Source: Flavobacteriaceae bacterium (GTDB lineage Bacteria; Bacteroidota; Bacteroidia; Flavobacteriales; Flavobacteriaceae). From it: a DNA stretch of 52,967 nt. Numbering within the stretch: position 1 is the stretch's first letter; each line of letters starts with the position of its first letter. Made by a program: the position numbers and the translations under genes. Under the pieces are notes generated by a model that was not told where the DNA came from, ran no database searches, and worked only from the letters and a program-made list of their open reading frames with translations. Where the stretch lies: positions 1 to 52,967 of the forward strand of contig JANQHL010000250.1 of NCBI GenBank assembly GCA_028277085.1. The letters are read 5' to 3'. This document shows positions 33,870 through 44,225 of this stretch, in pieces.

Positions 33870-35708
33870 ATGGTTACATTATTAATAATTCTGTCCATTA
33901 CGATTATCTTATTCATCTGGGGGAAGTTTCCACCGGATGTAGTGGCGTTAATTTCAATGATCACCTTGTTTCTCACCGGAATCCTCACTGCTGAAGAGGC
34001 CTTGAGTGGTTTTAGCAATGCCACGGTTATTATGATAGCCGCTTTGTTTATTATTGGTGAGGGACTTTCCCGAACCGGATGGACAGCCCTGGCCGGGCAA
34101 CGCTTTGTTAATTGGGCAGAAAAAAGTATCCCTAAACTTTTGGTCATCGTGACCCTGGGGTCAGGTATCTTATCTGGTTTTGTAAGTAATACAGGAACCG
34201 TGGCAGCTTTATTGCCTGTAACTGTTTCTGCCGCCTGGAGTGCTGGTACATTACCCTCTAAATTGTTAATGCCTGTTGCCTTTGGCTCTAATACTGGAGG
34301 TCTGTTAACGCTAACGGGAACACCACCTAATATTATTGCCAGCAATGCTTTGGTAGAAAAAGGTCTTGAAGGGTTTAGTTTTTTTGAATTTGCGTTGATT
34401 GGTATTCCATTACTGCTCATTACCATATTCTATTTCAGATATATTGGGTATCGGCTGTTGCCCTCACATGAAACCCAAGAACGTCCTGCCGATATTGATG
34501 CCGAAATGCATAAATGGATCGAGAACTACAGTATTGGTGATAATCTCTATCGGCTACGTATTCGTTCCATGTCGCCATTGATCAACACCAAAATTGGCGA
34601 TTGGAATTTTGAAGACGAACATCACGTGTCTGTAATGCGGCTAAAGCGGCGACATCCCAGTCGGTTGCAACAACGCGTTCCTTTGTTTGTGGAGCTACCT
34701 GATCCCGATACTGAAATGCGGTACCACGATATTATTACTGTCAAAGGTGCCCCGGAAGATGTGGACAAATTAGTGCTCAAATTTGCTTTGGGGGTAATTC
34801 CGAATCCCGCTGAAATGGATGACTTAAAAAACGAATTGATTACTCAGGAAGTGGGCATGGCAGAAATGTTTATTGCTCCTAACTCCGTATTAGTTGGACG
34901 TGTTATCAATTTGGGACATTATCTAAAACAAACCGGGGTGCAGTTATTGGCCGCCTCCAGAGACAATCGCCCTTTATCTGGAAGAATAAAGATGGAAGCA
35001 GGTGATGCCTTTGTGATCCGTGGAACATGGGAAAACATCGAGAATTTACAATCACTTTATGAGAATTTGGTGATCTCAGGAAGACCTGAGGCCCTATCCA
35101 AGGACGTATCGGCTTTAAATGCCAAAAGCTATATTGCCATGGGCACACTGGTGTTAATGATATTGCTTCTGGTTTTCAACGTGCTACCGGGAGCTATGGC
35201 GGCATTGATCTGTGCCGGCATTATGATGATCACCCGATGTGTTCCTATTGCCAAAGCCTATAAGGGGATTAGTTGGACAAGCGTGGTGATGATCGCTGCA
35301 ATGATCCCAATGGGGCTCGCCTTGCAAAAGACGGGTGCTGCCCAAATGGCTGCCGATGGGCTGGTAAGTGCTTTGGGAAGTGTGCATCCTACAGCACTTT
35401 TGGCCGGGATATTCCTGTTGACAACGGCTTTTAGCCAAACAATCAATAACTCGGCTACTGCTGTGTTGATGGCTCCTATTGCTTTCATTGCAGCAAGTTC
35501 TTTGGGAGTATCCCCAAAACCCTATTTAATAACGGTGGCGGTAAGTGCCTCTACAGCATTTCTGACCCCTGTTGGAACGACAACTAACGCCATGGTATTA
35601 ACTGCTGGCGGGTATACATTTTTAGATTATGTAAAGGTGGGAGGACCCCTGTTGCTACTGTTTTTTATTGCAACACTCGTATTAGTACCACTAATATGGT
35701 CCTTTTAA
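33870..35708 (+). CDS. SLC13/DASS-family permease with RCK_C domains
   Basis: 612 residues. Two blocks of hydrophobic helices (about 1-195 and 425-612) with the DASS signatures SNTGTVAALLPV and NNSATAVLMAPIAF, separated by two TrkA-C (RCK_C) domains (about 210-390). Members transport sulfate, dicarboxylates or other anions with Na+; the RCK_C domains suggest ligand control. It follows a Usp gene and precedes PEPCK, so a C4-dicarboxylate substrate is possible but not shown. Confidence 0.9.
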   Translation: MVTLLIILSITIILFIWGKFPPDVVALISMITLFLTGILTAEEALSGFSNATVIMIAALFIIGEGLSRTGWTALAGQRFVNWAEKSIPKLLVIVTLGSGILSGFVSNTGTVAALLPVTVSAAWSAGTLPSKLLMPVAFGSNTGGLLTLTGTPPNIIASNALVEKGLEGFSFFEFALIGIPLLLITIFYFRYIGYRLLPSHETQERPADIDAEMHKWIENYSIGDNLYRLRIRSMSPLINTKIGDWNFEDEHHVSVMRLKRRHPSRLQQRVPLFVELPDPDTEMRYHDIITVKGAPEDVDKLVLKFALGVIPNPAEMDDLKNELITQEVGMAEMFIAPNSVLVGRVINLGHYLKQTGVQLLAASRDNRPLSGRIKMEAGDAFVIRGTWENIENLQSLYENLVISGRPEALSKDVSALNAKSYIAMGTLVLMILLLVFNVLPGAMAALICAGIMMITRCVPIAKAYKGISWTSVVMIAAMIPMGLALQKTGAAQMAADGLVSALGSVHPTALLAGIFLLTTAFSQTINNSATAVLMAPIAFIAASSLGVSPKPYLITVAVSASTAFLTPVGTTTNAMVLTAGGYTFLDYVKVGGPLLLLFFIATLVLVPLIWSF

Positions 35709-35738
35709 GAAATATCAATTTAAGAATTAAACTCATGG

Positions 35739-35746
35739 TAACTTTA
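35739..35746 (+). promoter_or_regulatory. Candidate -7 box of PEPCK
   Basis: TAACTTTA (35739-35746) is a TAnnTTTG-type box, 15 nt before the ATG. No clear -33 element and no FNR-like dyad were seen. The gene may also be read from the usp-SLC13 transcript. Confidence 0.35.
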
Positions 35747-35760
35747 TTAAAACAACGATT

Positions 35761-37605
35761 ATGGAAACGAAAGACAAATTAGATGTGAAACATAGTGCCC
35801 TTAAGCAATGGGTTGCTGAGGTAGCAGCAAAATGTCAACCAGATGAAATTTATTGGTGTGATGGTTCACAAGAAGAGTATGACCGACTTACTCAGAAACT
35901 TGTAGACAAAGGCACTTTTACACGTCTTAATCCTGAGAAAAGACCAAATAGCTTTGCTTGTTTCTCTGACCCTAGTGATGTAGCCAGAGTTGAAGATAAG
36001 ACCTTTATCTGTAGTAGAAGAAAAGAAGATGCCGGGCCGACAAACAATTGGATGGCACCTAAAGAAATGAAAGCTACATTAGATCCATTGTTTGAAGGCT
36101 GTATGAAGGGGCGTACGATGTATGTGATTCCATTCTGTATGGGGCCTTTAGGTTCTCCTATTTCTCAGATTGGGGTTGAAATTTCAGATTCAGAGTATGT
36201 AGTTGTGAATATGCGTATTATGACCCGTATGGGCGTTGATGCCCTTAATCAAATGGGAACGGATGGGGAATACATCAAGTGTTTGCATACAGTGGGTGCT
36301 CCTCTGGAAGAAGGACAGGAGGATGCATTATGGCCATGTAATCCAACAGTGAAGTATATTGTACACTATCCAGAGGAAAGAAGTATTGTCTCTTATGGTT
36401 CCGGTTACGGAGGTAACGCATTGTTAGGTAAAAAATGTTTTGCACTTCGTATTGCTTCTGTAATGGCACGCGATGAAGGATGGTTAGCAGAACACATGCT
36501 AATTATGGGCGCAAAAAGTCCTCAAGGAGAAAAAACGTACGTAGCAGCGGCTTTCCCAAGCGCGTGTGGTAAAACTAACTTCGCGATGCTGATTCCGCCT
36601 AAAGGAACAGAAGGATGGGAGATCACTACGGTAGGTGACGACATCGCTTGGATTAAACCGGGACCTGATGGTAGATTATACGCTATCAACCCTGAAGCCG
36701 GTTATTTTGGTGTAGCGCCGGGGACTAACTACAAAACTAACCCGAATGCGATGGAAACCATCAAGGAGAACAGTATCTTCACCAACGTAGGTATTACTCC
36801 TGACGGTGACATATGGTGGGAAGGTATTGGCACTGACATGCCAGAAGGAACGATTAACTGGCATGGAAAAGTACACGAAACTGGTTCAGAAGAAAAGGTA
36901 GCGCATCCCAACGCGCGCTTCACTTGCCCTGCAAGCCAATGCCCAAGTATTGATGAACAATGGGAAGACCCACAAGGTGTGCCAATTAGCGCATTCATAG
37001 TAGGAGGTAGAAGAAGTACTACTGTTCCATTGGTATATCAAGCTACAAACTGGAACTCTGGCGTATATGCTGCTTCAACTATCGGTTCTGAAATGACTGC
37101 TGCAGCTTTTGGTCAGGTAGGTAAAGTGAGAAGGGACCCATTTGCAATGTTACCATTCTGTGGATACCATATGGCAGATTACTTCAATCACTGGCTACAA
37201 TTCGGAAGATCTTTACATAATCCTCCAAGAATGTTCGTGGTAAACTGGTTCAGAAAAGACCAAGATGGGAAGTTCCAATGGCCAGGTTTTGGACAAAACA
37301 TGAGAGTTCTTGAGTGGATTATCAATAGAGTTAGAGGTAAAGCTGGTGCGGTAGAAAGCCCAATCGGTTGGATGCCAACGTATAACGATATCAACTGGGA
37401 AGGTCTTGATTTCTCAATTGAGCAATTTGATGAAATCATGGACATCGACCGTGAGCAATGGAAACATGAAGTATTGGGACATGAAGAACTCTTTGAAAAA
37501 ATGTATGACAAACTTCCTAAGGAGTTCACGTTCATGAGAGAGTTATTACTTTCTAGCCTTTGGAGATCTCCTGAAAAGTGGGAACTTGCGCCGGAAAGGA
37601 TTTAA
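35761..37605 (+). CDS. pckG: Phosphoenolpyruvate carboxykinase (GTP)
   Basis: 614 residues, a full-length GTP-dependent PEPCK that turns oxaloacetate into PEP, the entry to gluconeogenesis. Active-site P-loop with catalytic Cys: FPSACGKTN around 265-273; also [26 protein letters not shown] and [12 protein letters not shown]. Codon use is more biased than that of its neighbours (more C-ending AAC, GAC), as expected for high expression. It is followed 66 bp later by PFK, placing opposing glycolytic steps side by side. Confidence 0.96.
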   Translation: METKDKLDVKHSALKQWVAEVAAKCQPDEIYWCDGSQEEYDRLTQKLVDKGTFTRLNPEKRPNSFACFSDPSDVARVEDKTFICSRRKEDAGPTNNWMAPKEMKATLDPLFEGCMKGRTMYVIPFCMGPLGSPISQIGVEISDSEYVVVNMRIMTRMGVDALNQMGTDGEYIKCLHTVGAPLEEGQEDALWPCNPTVKYIVHYPEERSIVSYGSGYGGNALLGKKCFALRIASVMARDEGWLAEHMLIMGAKSPQGEKTYVAAAFPSACGKTNFAMLIPPKGTEGWEITTVGDDIAWIKPGPDGRLYAINPEAGYFGVAPGTNYKTNPNAMETIKENSIFTNVGITPDGDIWWEGIGTDMPEGTINWHGKVHETGSEEKVAHPNARFTCPASQCPSIDEQWEDPQGVPISAFIVGGRRSTTVPLVYQATNWNSGVYAASTIGSEMTAAAFGQVGKVRRDPFAMLPFCGYHMADYFNHWLQFGRSLHNPPRMFVVNWFRKDQDGKFQWPGFGQNMRVLEWIINRVRGKAGAVESPIGWMPTYNDINWEGLDFSIEQFDEIMDIDREQWKHEVLGHEELFEKMYDKLPKEFTFMRELLLSSLWRSPEKWELAPERI

Positions 37606-37671
37606 CCTCACCAAATTATAGAGGATGGTCCGTTAATTTGAGATTGGTAATCACGTTTAATTTTTAAGTTA

Positions 37672-38973
37672 ATGTTCCAAATAGAAAATTTGGGAGAGGC
37701 AACTATCAAATCCCCCCTGCAGTTAAGTACTGTTAGGGGGGACAATATCTTCAACTTTGTTGATGATAGTGACCAATTGGTCTATGACCTCTCTTTGGAT
37801 ACCTATACACAATGCCTGGAAAACCGGACGGAACCAAGATGTCTGGAAAAAGCAGGTCCCAGACAGCAAATCTACTTTGAACCTAAGGACACTACTGCGG
37901 CAATTGTAACCTGCGGCGGTTTATGTCCCGGGATCAATAATGTAATTCGTGGGGTGGTCATGGCGCTCCATTACTTTTATGGGGTAAAACGAATCCTCGG
38001 GGTTCCCTACGGATACGAAGGGCTAAACCCGGAAAAAGGCCATGGATTTATAGAATTAACGCCTGAAAAAGTAAAGGATATCCATCAATTTGGAGGTACT
38101 ATATTGGGCTCATCCCGTGGTGCTCAGGAAGATTCAGTAATGGTGGATACCCTGGTCGATAATAAGATCAACCTGTTATTCGCCATTGGGGGTGACGGAA
38201 CCTTAAAAGGGGTTGACGCTATTGGGGAAGAAATTAGGAAAAGAGGACTCGATATCACCGTGGTAGGAATACCTAAAACCATTGATAATGATATTGACAT
38301 CATTGATAAGTCCTTTGGTTTTGAAACCTCTTTTGACATTGCAAGCCCTATTCTGCGGGATGCTCATAACGAAGCTAATGGTGCCTACAATGGGATTTCG
38401 ATAGTGAAGCTCATGGGAAGGGACAGTGGTTTTATTGCTGCCTCCGCCGCATTGGCGATGCCGGTAGTCAATTTTGTGCTAATCCCGGAATTGAATTTCA
38501 ATCTTTATGGAGAGAACGGTTTCTTAGAAGCCCTAAAAAAACGATTGGAATCAAAACATCATGCGGTAATCGTTGTGGCCGAAGGGGCCGGGCAACACTT
38601 ATTTGAAAAAGAAGAGATTCGTAAGGATGCTTCCGGAAATGTACAACATGATGATATCGGTATTTTTCTTCGTGATAAAATAAAGGAGTATTTCCGAGAG
38701 ATTTACCCGGTAACCATTAAATATATTGATCCAAGCTATATTGTACGAAGTGCTGCCGCTAATTCCGGAGATAGTGTATTTTGCAGTGGTTTAGCGTATC
38801 AGGCAGTCCACGGGGCAATGGCTGGAAAGACCAAGTTTGTAGTAGGGAGGGTGAACAATAAATTTGTGTACCTACCTATTTCCGCTGTTACTACTAAACG
38901 AAAAAAAATAGATCTGGAAAGTGAATTTTGGTTTGCAGTGCTTCAAAGTACGGGTCAGCCTTTTTTGATGTAA
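37672..38973 (+). CDS. 6-phosphofructokinase, plant/trypanosome-type group
   Basis: 433 residues. Motifs TCGGLCPGINNVIRG (about 81), IGGDGTLKG (about 172) and GIPKTIDNDID (about 200), then MGRDSGFIA. The Gly in GGDG suggests ATP as donor, while the PKTIDND Lys resembles PPi-dependent enzymes; this combination is found in the long ATP-dependent PFKs of plants and trypanosomes. So ATP use is likely but not certain. Regulatory sites cannot be judged. Confidence 0.9.
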   Translation: MFQIENLGEATIKSPLQLSTVRGDNIFNFVDDSDQLVYDLSLDTYTQCLENRTEPRCLEKAGPRQQIYFEPKDTTAAIVTCGGLCPGINNVIRGVVMALHYFYGVKRILGVPYGYEGLNPEKGHGFIELTPEKVKDIHQFGGTILGSSRGAQEDSVMVDTLVDNKINLLFAIGGDGTLKGVDAIGEEIRKRGLDITVVGIPKTIDNDIDIIDKSFGFETSFDIASPILRDAHNEANGAYNGISIVKLMGRDSGFIAASAALAMPVVNFVLIPELNFNLYGENGFLEALKKRLESKHHAVIVVAEGAGQHLFEKEEIRKDASGNVQHDDIGIFLRDKIKEYFREIYPVTIKYIDPSYIVRSAAANSGDSVFCSGLAYQAVHGAMAGKTKFVVGRVNNKFVYLPISAVTTKRKKIDLESEFWFAVLQSTGQPFLM

Positions 38974-39281
38974 TTCCTGCTAAGGAATCCTACAATAGCA
39001 AAAAAAAATCGACTAAAATTGTAGGCCCAACATTTCAAAGAGACCTAAAAGGTCAAAGACGATGCAAATGGGAATTGCGATCAAAATCACTACAAGGGCA
39101 AAGACCACTATTCTAAGAAAACTGTCTAAAAAGCTGGTGCTTAAAGAAGTAGTTTTGGCCATGGTTGTTTAAATTTCTTACTACAATATAGTAATTTATT
39201 GGCAGATAGTGGGTTATCCGCTATTCCATAGGAAATGGATCCATGCAAATGCTTCTTATAGCATGGGCAAATGACAGTATG
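38974..39281. other. Intergenic interval with a small ORF and hairpins
   Basis: 308 bases between PFK and the sugar porter, holding a 49-codon minus-strand gene (listed separately). An 8-bp inverted repeat (CCTACAAT near 38989 and ATTGTAGG near 39018) lies after the PFK stop around an A-run and may act as a weak terminator. CCATGC and GCATGG near 39244-39268 form a small stem beyond the porter stop, without a T-run. Confidence 0.5.
39013..39162 (-). CDS. Small single-helix membrane protein, 49 residues
   Basis: ATG at 39162 to TAG at 39013. The peptide starts MAKTTSLSTSFLDSFLRIV and continues as one long hydrophobic helix (VVFALVVILIAIPICIVF) with a short C-terminal tail (DLLGLFEMLGLQF). The amphipathic start and clean helix look like a real small membrane protein. 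There is no clear Shine-Dalgarno, and I do not recognise the family. It is transcribed toward the 3' end of PFK. Confidence 0.55.
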   Translation of the reverse strand: MAKTTSLSTSFLDSFLRIVVFALVVILIAIPICIVFDLLGLFEMLGLQF

Positions 39282-40664
39282 TTACTCCTTGTTCAATCCG
39301 AGTTTTTTGGCCAAATCTTCTAAGGATATTCCTTTGGTCTCTGGCATAAGGAAGATTACAAATAGCAACTGCAATACCATCATTCCCGAAAAAAAGAGGA
39401 AAATAGGCCATGGGTTTTCTTTGAATATCCCGATTTCACTATCCAGGAATGTTGGGGTCAGCAAGGTAATCAATGCCGCAAAGACCCAATGTGTCCCTGT
39501 GCCCCAGGACTGCCCATAGCTCCTGACCTGGTTCGGAAATATTTCGGATATAAATACCCAGATTACCGCACCCTGTCCAATGGCATGGGAAGCGATAAAT
39601 ACCAAAATAAACACAAGTAGTAATGTGGAATTAGCAGCCGAATAAAAACACCATCCTACCATTGCAAGACTAATGATATACCCTAGGGAGCCGATATACA
39701 TCAGTTGCTTGCGTCCCAATTTATCGATAAGGGCTATTCCCAGGAGCGTAAATATAAGGTTGATGATCCCAATAGAAATCGAACTAAAAAGGGATTCTCC
39801 GGAAGCTAGTCCGGCGCGTTCCAGAATTTCGGGTGCGTAATACAATACAAAGTTTATTCCCGATAATTGGTTAAAAAAGGCCAGCAAGAAGGCTAGTAAC
39901 AGTGGCTTGTTGTATTTTCCGGAAAATAATTTTTCTTTTTTCTGCTGAACCGATTCAAAAAGGGACACTTTTATTTCAGATAACATGAGCTGTGCCCGGT
40001 TTCCCTCAATACCTAAAAGTGATAGGGAGCGAATAACGACTGTATCGGGACGCTCCTTGAGCAGCAGCCATCTGGGGCTGTTTGGGATTTTAGCTACCAT
40101 TAGGGTATATAGCAAGGCAGGGATTCCCTCCACCCCTAGCATCCAGCGCCAGGCGACTCCCCCAGAAAACAATGTGCCAATAAGATAGTTGCTAATAAAA
40201 GCGATAAGGATACCAAAAACAATATTGAATTGATACATGGCGGTCAACCTGCCCCGATTTTGGGCTGAAGATATTTCTGAAATATAGACAGGCGCTGCGA
40301 CGGAAGAGGCTCCAACCCCAACGCCCCCGATGAATCTGAAAAAGGAAAAACTATAGGCTTCCGGAGCTAAAGCCGAGCCCAGTGCTGAAACGAAATATAA
40401 CACTCCGATCCAAAATAACGTTTTCTTGCGTCCTAAGCGATCACTTGGAATACCTCCCAATAAGGCGCCCAATACGGTTCCCCATAGTGCCATGGACATG
40501 ATGAAAATACCGTGAAAGGTAAATACCGAATCCCCCAAAAACCAGTTGGTGTTCCAGAGCGCTTTTATGGGTTGGTTAGCACCGCTTATCACAACAGTGT
40601 CAAAGCCAAATAGAAACCCTGCCAGGGCTGCAGTAAGTGAAATTCGTAAAATACGTTTATCCAT
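39282..40664 (-). CDS. MFS sugar porter family transporter
   Basis: 460 residues and twelve helices with sugar-porter signatures: FGFDTVVISG near helix 1, SDRLGRKKTL in loop 2-3, RFIGGVGVGASSVAAPVYISE in helix 4, QLSGINFVLYYAPEI in helix 7, and the C-terminal PETKGISLEDL. It likely imports a hexose or pentose with protons. It is near PFK but on the other strand. The sugar cannot be predicted. Confidence 0.92.
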   Translation of the reverse strand: MDKRILRISLTAALAGFLFGFDTVVISGANQPIKALWNTNWFLGDSVFTFHGIFIMSMALWGTVLGALLGGIPSDRLGRKKTLFWIGVLYFVSALGSALAPEAYSFSFFRFIGGVGVGASSVAAPVYISEISSAQNRGRLTAMYQFNIVFGILIAFISNYLIGTLFSGGVAWRWMLGVEGIPALLYTLMVAKIPNSPRWLLLKERPDTVVIRSLSLLGIEGNRAQLMLSEIKVSLFESVQQKKEKLFSGKYNKPLLLAFLLAFFNQLSGINFVLYYAPEILERAGLASGESLFSSISIGIINLIFTLLGIALIDKLGRKQLMYIGSLGYIISLAMVGWCFYSAANSTLLLVFILVFIASHAIGQGAVIWVFISEIFPNQVRSYGQSWGTGTHWVFAALITLLTPTFLDSEIGIFKENPWPIFLFFSGMMVLQLLFVIFLMPETKGISLEDLAKKLGLNKE

Positions 40665-40690
40665 GTTTTGGTAGGTTACGGGTGGTTTGT

Positions 40691-41956
40691 TTAAATAATC
40701 TTGGTAATATACTCCATTATCGTATTGGTTGCTCCAACTTTTTTTTGGACATACAAAAGATTGATGGCTCCTGTCTTTTTGGCAAGGGAGGTTTCTTGTA
40801 GCAGTTTGGTTACCTGAGTTTCAAATTCCTTCAAATTTTGAATACTAAGAACGCCGTTTTGCTGTACGAGGTCTGTTGCTTCCACAAAATCAGAATACTC
40901 GGGCCCTATGATCACAGGGATACCAAAAACCGCAGGCTCTAGCGTATTGTGTAGGCCGGTAGCAAAACCACCCCCTACATATGCAATATCGGCATAGCTG
41001 TAGATTTTTGTCAAAAGCCCAACGGAGTCCACGATGACTACCTCGATTTCTTCATGGCTTTGCTGTTGGTTTTCCAACTCCGAATAGCACACAGTCTTTT
41101 TAGAAAGGGCCGCCTTAAGCTGCTGAATATGTTGTTTTTTGATCGTATGGGGGGCGATAATATATTTTATTTTAGCCGTGGTGGTATTGATAAAGGGGAG
41201 AAGTATTTTTTCATCCTCAGGCCAGGTACTTCCGGCAACCAAACAATGGTGATCCCTTTTAAACAAGTCAATCAGCGGCATTTGATTGTCTCGTTGTGCT
41301 ATTTGGGCAACACGATCAAACCGTGTGTCTCCACTAACAGTGATATTTTCAAAATCAAGGGTTTTTAGAAGGGTCTTAGAGGCTTCGTCCTGAACAAAAA
41401 AATGAGTGAAGTCTCTCAGGGATTGCCTTAAGAACTGTCCATACCATTTAAAGTAGGCTTGTTTTTCGTTAAAAATTCCCGAGACCAACAGGGTAGGAAC
41501 CTGGCGCTTACTAAGTTCAGTGAGGTAATTGGGCCACACCTCGTATTTCACGAAAATCGCCAGTTTGGGCCGAACAATTTCCAAAAACCGTGTAGCATTA
41601 CCAAACGTATCCAAAGGAAGGTAAGTGACCACGTCCGCTGGGGTTTTATCTTTTTTTACTTCGTATCCCGAGGGTGAAAAGAACGTTAATACGATCTTAT
41701 GGTCCGAAAACTGGTTTTTTAAGCGTTCTACCAACGGAAGACCTTGTTCGTATTCTCCCAAAGATGCTACATGTACCCATATGATTTTCCAGGAAGGTTG
41801 TATGGCCTGCTCCAAGGTTTTAAACGTTTCTTTCCTGCCATTGACGAACAGTTTGATTTTTGGATGAAACTTTGCGATTACAGTTAAGCAGTACCATGTG
41901 ATTTTGATCAGTAACGAATAAATGCTTCTCACCAGATGCTTTTTGCGAAGGTACAT
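40691..41956 (-). CDS. waaA: 3-deoxy-D-manno-octulosonic acid transferase
   Basis: About 421 residues from ATG 41956; the in-frame TTG at 41968 seems less likely. N-terminal membrane helix, then the two halves of a GT-B fold: NTLEP-containing C-terminal region (GGGFATGLHNTLEPAVFGIPVIIGP) and the N-terminal HVASLGEYEQGLPLV with the candidate base Glu. It adds Kdo to lipid A at the inner membrane. It is divergent from the aminotransferase gene. Confidence 0.93.
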   Translation of the reverse strand: MYLRKKHLVRSIYSLLIKITWYCLTVIAKFHPKIKLFVNGRKETFKTLEQAIQPSWKIIWVHVASLGEYEQGLPLVERLKNQFSDHKIVLTFFSPSGYEVKKDKTPADVVTYLPLDTFGNATRFLEIVRPKLAIFVKYEVWPNYLTELSKRQVPTLLVSGIFNEKQAYFKWYGQFLRQSLRDFTHFFVQDEASKTLLKTLDFENITVSGDTRFDRVAQIAQRDNQMPLIDLFKRDHHCLVAGSTWPEDEKILLPFINTTTAKIKYIIAPHTIKKQHIQQLKAALSKKTVCYSELENQQQSHEEIEVVIVDSVGLLTKIYSYADIAYVGGGFATGLHNTLEPAVFGIPVIIGPEYSDFVEATDLVQQNGVLSIQNLKEFETQVTKLLQETSLAKKTGAINLLYVQKKVGATNTIMEYITKII

Positions 41957-41993
41957 TTCTTGTCGCAAAACAAATTGTACCTCCCTTATTTCT

Positions 41994-42001
41994 TACTTTT
42001 G
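41994..42001 (+). promoter_or_regulatory. -7 promoter box of the DegT gene
   Basis: TACTTTTG is an exact TAnnTTTG box 16 nt before the ATG at 42018. A -33 element is not obvious. There is no FNR-like dyad at the fixed upstream position. Confidence 0.5.
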
Positions 42002-42017
42002 ACGCAAAATAGCGCAC

Positions 42018-43172
42018 ATGAAGAAAATACAGATGGTTGATCTAAAAGGGCAGTATGAAGGGATAAAGGATACCGTAAAAGATGCGTTCACTGAAGTCCT
42101 GGAATCGTCGGCCTTTATCAATGGACCAGCGGTGCACAGTTTTCAAAAAGAGCTGGAGGAATACCTTGGGGTCAAACATGTGATCCCATGTGCTAATGGA
42201 ACCGATGCACTTCAAATTTGTATGATGGGCCTTGGACTGCAACCTGGGGATGAGGTTATTACCGCAGATTTTACATTTGCCGCTACTGTTGAGGTTATTG
42301 CCCTATTGGGGCTCACCCCGGTATTGGTGGATGTAGAACCCGATACGTTCAATATTGATATACAAGCCATAGAGAAGGCGATTACCCCAAAAACCAAAGC
42401 CATTGTCCCGGTGCATTTGTTTGGCCAATGTGCCAATATGGACGCTATTATGGAACTAGCAGATAAACATGGACTTTTTATCATAGAAGACAATGCACAA
42501 GCCATAGGGGCGGTTCACACCTTTACGAATGGAAAAAAACAAAAGTCGGGAACGATTGGTCATGTAGCTTCCACCTCCTTCTTTCCTTCTAAGAACCTGG
42601 GATGCTATGGTGATGGAGGGGCGATATTTACCAACGATGATGCGTTGGCTCATACGATTCGTGGTATTGTCAATCATGGTATGTACCGGAGGTATCATCA
42701 TGATGTGGTAGGTGTAAATTCAAGGCTGGATTCCCTGCAGGCCGCTGTATTGCGTGCTAAGTTGCCCAAACTGGACGAGTACAATTCTAGAAGACGGGAC
42801 GCGGCTAAAAAGTACAACCAGGCTTTTGCCAATCAACCTGACATCGTGCTTCCAAAAACAGTAAATGACTGTGAAGGAATTTGCGATAGTTGTGACTGTC
42901 ATGTTTTTCACCAGTACACCTTACGCATTTTGAACGAAAAAAGAGATAGTTTGGTGCAACATCTTAACGAGAATGGCGTTCCATGTGGAGTATATTATCC
43001 CATCCCATTGCATCGACAAAAGGCATATGTGGACAGTAGGTATGATGAAACCGATTTCCCGGTTACAAATCAACTAGTGAAAGAGGTGATCTCATTACCA
43101 ATGCATACCGAGTTGGAAGACGAGCAGATAGGGTTTATTGCAGAATTGGTTTTAAATCATATAAAAGTGTAA
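42018..43172 (+). CDS. DegT/DnrJ/EryC1/StrS-family aminotransferase
   Basis: 384 residues, PLP-dependent sugar aminotransferase. The Schiff-base Lys lies in SFFPSKNLGCYGDGGA; other motifs are CANGTDALQI, EDNAQAIGA and HGMYRRYHHDVVGVNSRLD. It probably aminates a nucleotide-linked keto-sugar for LPS or surface polysaccharide. A small Cys-rich insertion (CEGICDSCDCHV) in the C-terminal part is unusual. It is 2 bp from galE on the same strand, so they form an operon. Confidence 0.92.
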   Translation: MKKIQMVDLKGQYEGIKDTVKDAFTEVLESSAFINGPAVHSFQKELEEYLGVKHVIPCANGTDALQICMMGLGLQPGDEVITADFTFAATVEVIALLGLTPVLVDVEPDTFNIDIQAIEKAITPKTKAIVPVHLFGQCANMDAIMELADKHGLFIIEDNAQAIGAVHTFTNGKKQKSGTIGHVASTSFFPSKNLGCYGDGGAIFTNDDALAHTIRGIVNHGMYRRYHHDVVGVNSRLDSLQAAVLRAKLPKLDEYNSRRRDAAKKYNQAFANQPDIVLPKTVNDCEGICDSCDCHVFHQYTLRILNEKRDSLVQHLNENGVPCGVYYPIPLHRQKAYVDSRYDETDFPVTNQLVKEVISLPMHTELEDEQIGFIAELVLNHIKV

Positions 43173-43174
43173 GT

Positions 43175-44215
43175 ATGAGTAACAGAATACTTGTTACAGG
43201 CGGGTTAGGGTTTATAGGATCCCATACAGTAGTTGAACTTCAAAATGAAGGTTTTGAAGTGGTCATTGTGGACAACTTGTCCAATGCTGATGAAGGGGTT
43301 ATGGAAGGTATTACTGCTATTACCGGGCGGCTACCTGTTTTTGAGAAATTTGATCTTAGGGATAAGGACAAAGTAGAAGCGTTCTTTTCAAAATATGACG
43401 ACATCAACGGGGTTATCCATTTTGCGGCGTCCAAAGCTGTTGGTGAAAGCGTGGAAAATCCTTTATTGTATTATGAAAATAACCTGGGCGTATTAACCTA
43501 TATCCTTCAGGAACTGGTAAAGAAAGGTAGTGCACATTTTATCTTCAGTTCCTCTTGTACGGTTTATGGTCAGGCGGATAGTATGCCGATTACGGAAAAT
43601 GCACCTGTGAAACCTGCAGAATCCCCATACGGTAATACGAAACAGGTGGGAGAGGAGATCATAAAGGATGTATGTAAGGTCACTCCGCAATTGTCCGCAA
43701 TTGCGCTACGATATTTTAACCCGATTGGAGCGCACCCAAGTGTTGAAATCGGTGAATTACCTATTGGAGTGCCTCAGAATTTGGTGCCTTACATTACACA
43801 AACCGGGGTGGGTTTGCGCGAACAACTCTCGGTTTTTGGCGATGATTACCCCACTCCTGACGGTACTTGTATCAGGGATTATATTCATGTGGTGGATGTG
43901 GCAAAAGCTCACGTTGCGGCCTTAAAACGTTTAATTGAGGATAAAAACGAAAACAACTACGAGGTTTTTAATCTCGGTACCGGAAAAGGAAGTTCTGTTT
44001 TAGAAGTCATTCACAGCTTTGAACGTGTTTCAGGAAAAAAATTGAATTATAGAATCGCACAACGCAGATCCGGGGATGTGGTCCAGGCTTTTGCGGATAC
44101 CAAAAAAGCAAATGAAATATTAGGCTGGAAAGCACAATCTACTTTGGATGATGCTATACAATCTGCTTGGGATTGGGAGAAGAAAATTCGAGATTACCAA
44201 GAAGTATCTATCTAA
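43175..44215 (+). CDS. galE: UDP-glucose 4-epimerase
   Basis: 346 residues, short-chain dehydrogenase fold. NAD motif GGLGFIGSHT (about 8-17), catalytic Ser in SSSCTVYG and YxxxK in YGNTK (about 152-156), ALRYFNPIGAHPS, and the RSGDV C-terminal sugar-binding motif. It converts UDP-glucose to UDP-galactose, or the GlcNAc pair. It is coupled to the DegT gene. Confidence 0.93.
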   Translation: MSNRILVTGGLGFIGSHTVVELQNEGFEVVIVDNLSNADEGVMEGITAITGRLPVFEKFDLRDKDKVEAFFSKYDDINGVIHFAASKAVGESVENPLLYYENNLGVLTYILQELVKKGSAHFIFSSSCTVYGQADSMPITENAPVKPAESPYGNTKQVGEEIIKDVCKVTPQLSAIALRYFNPIGAHPSVEIGELPIGVPQNLVPYITQTGVGLREQLSVFGDDYPTPDGTCIRDYIHVVDVAKAHVAALKRLIEDKNENNYEVFNLGTGKGSSVLEVIHSFERVSGKKLNYRIAQRRSGDVVQAFADTKKANEILGWKAQSTLDDAIQSAWDWEKKIRDYQEVSI

Positions 44216-44225
44216 GAATTAGATC

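Noticed and set aside
33860-34426. Long minus-strand ORF (188 codons) inside the SLC13 gene
   Set aside because: It is antisense to a clear transporter gene with intact signatures, has low-complexity composition and no recognisable domain.
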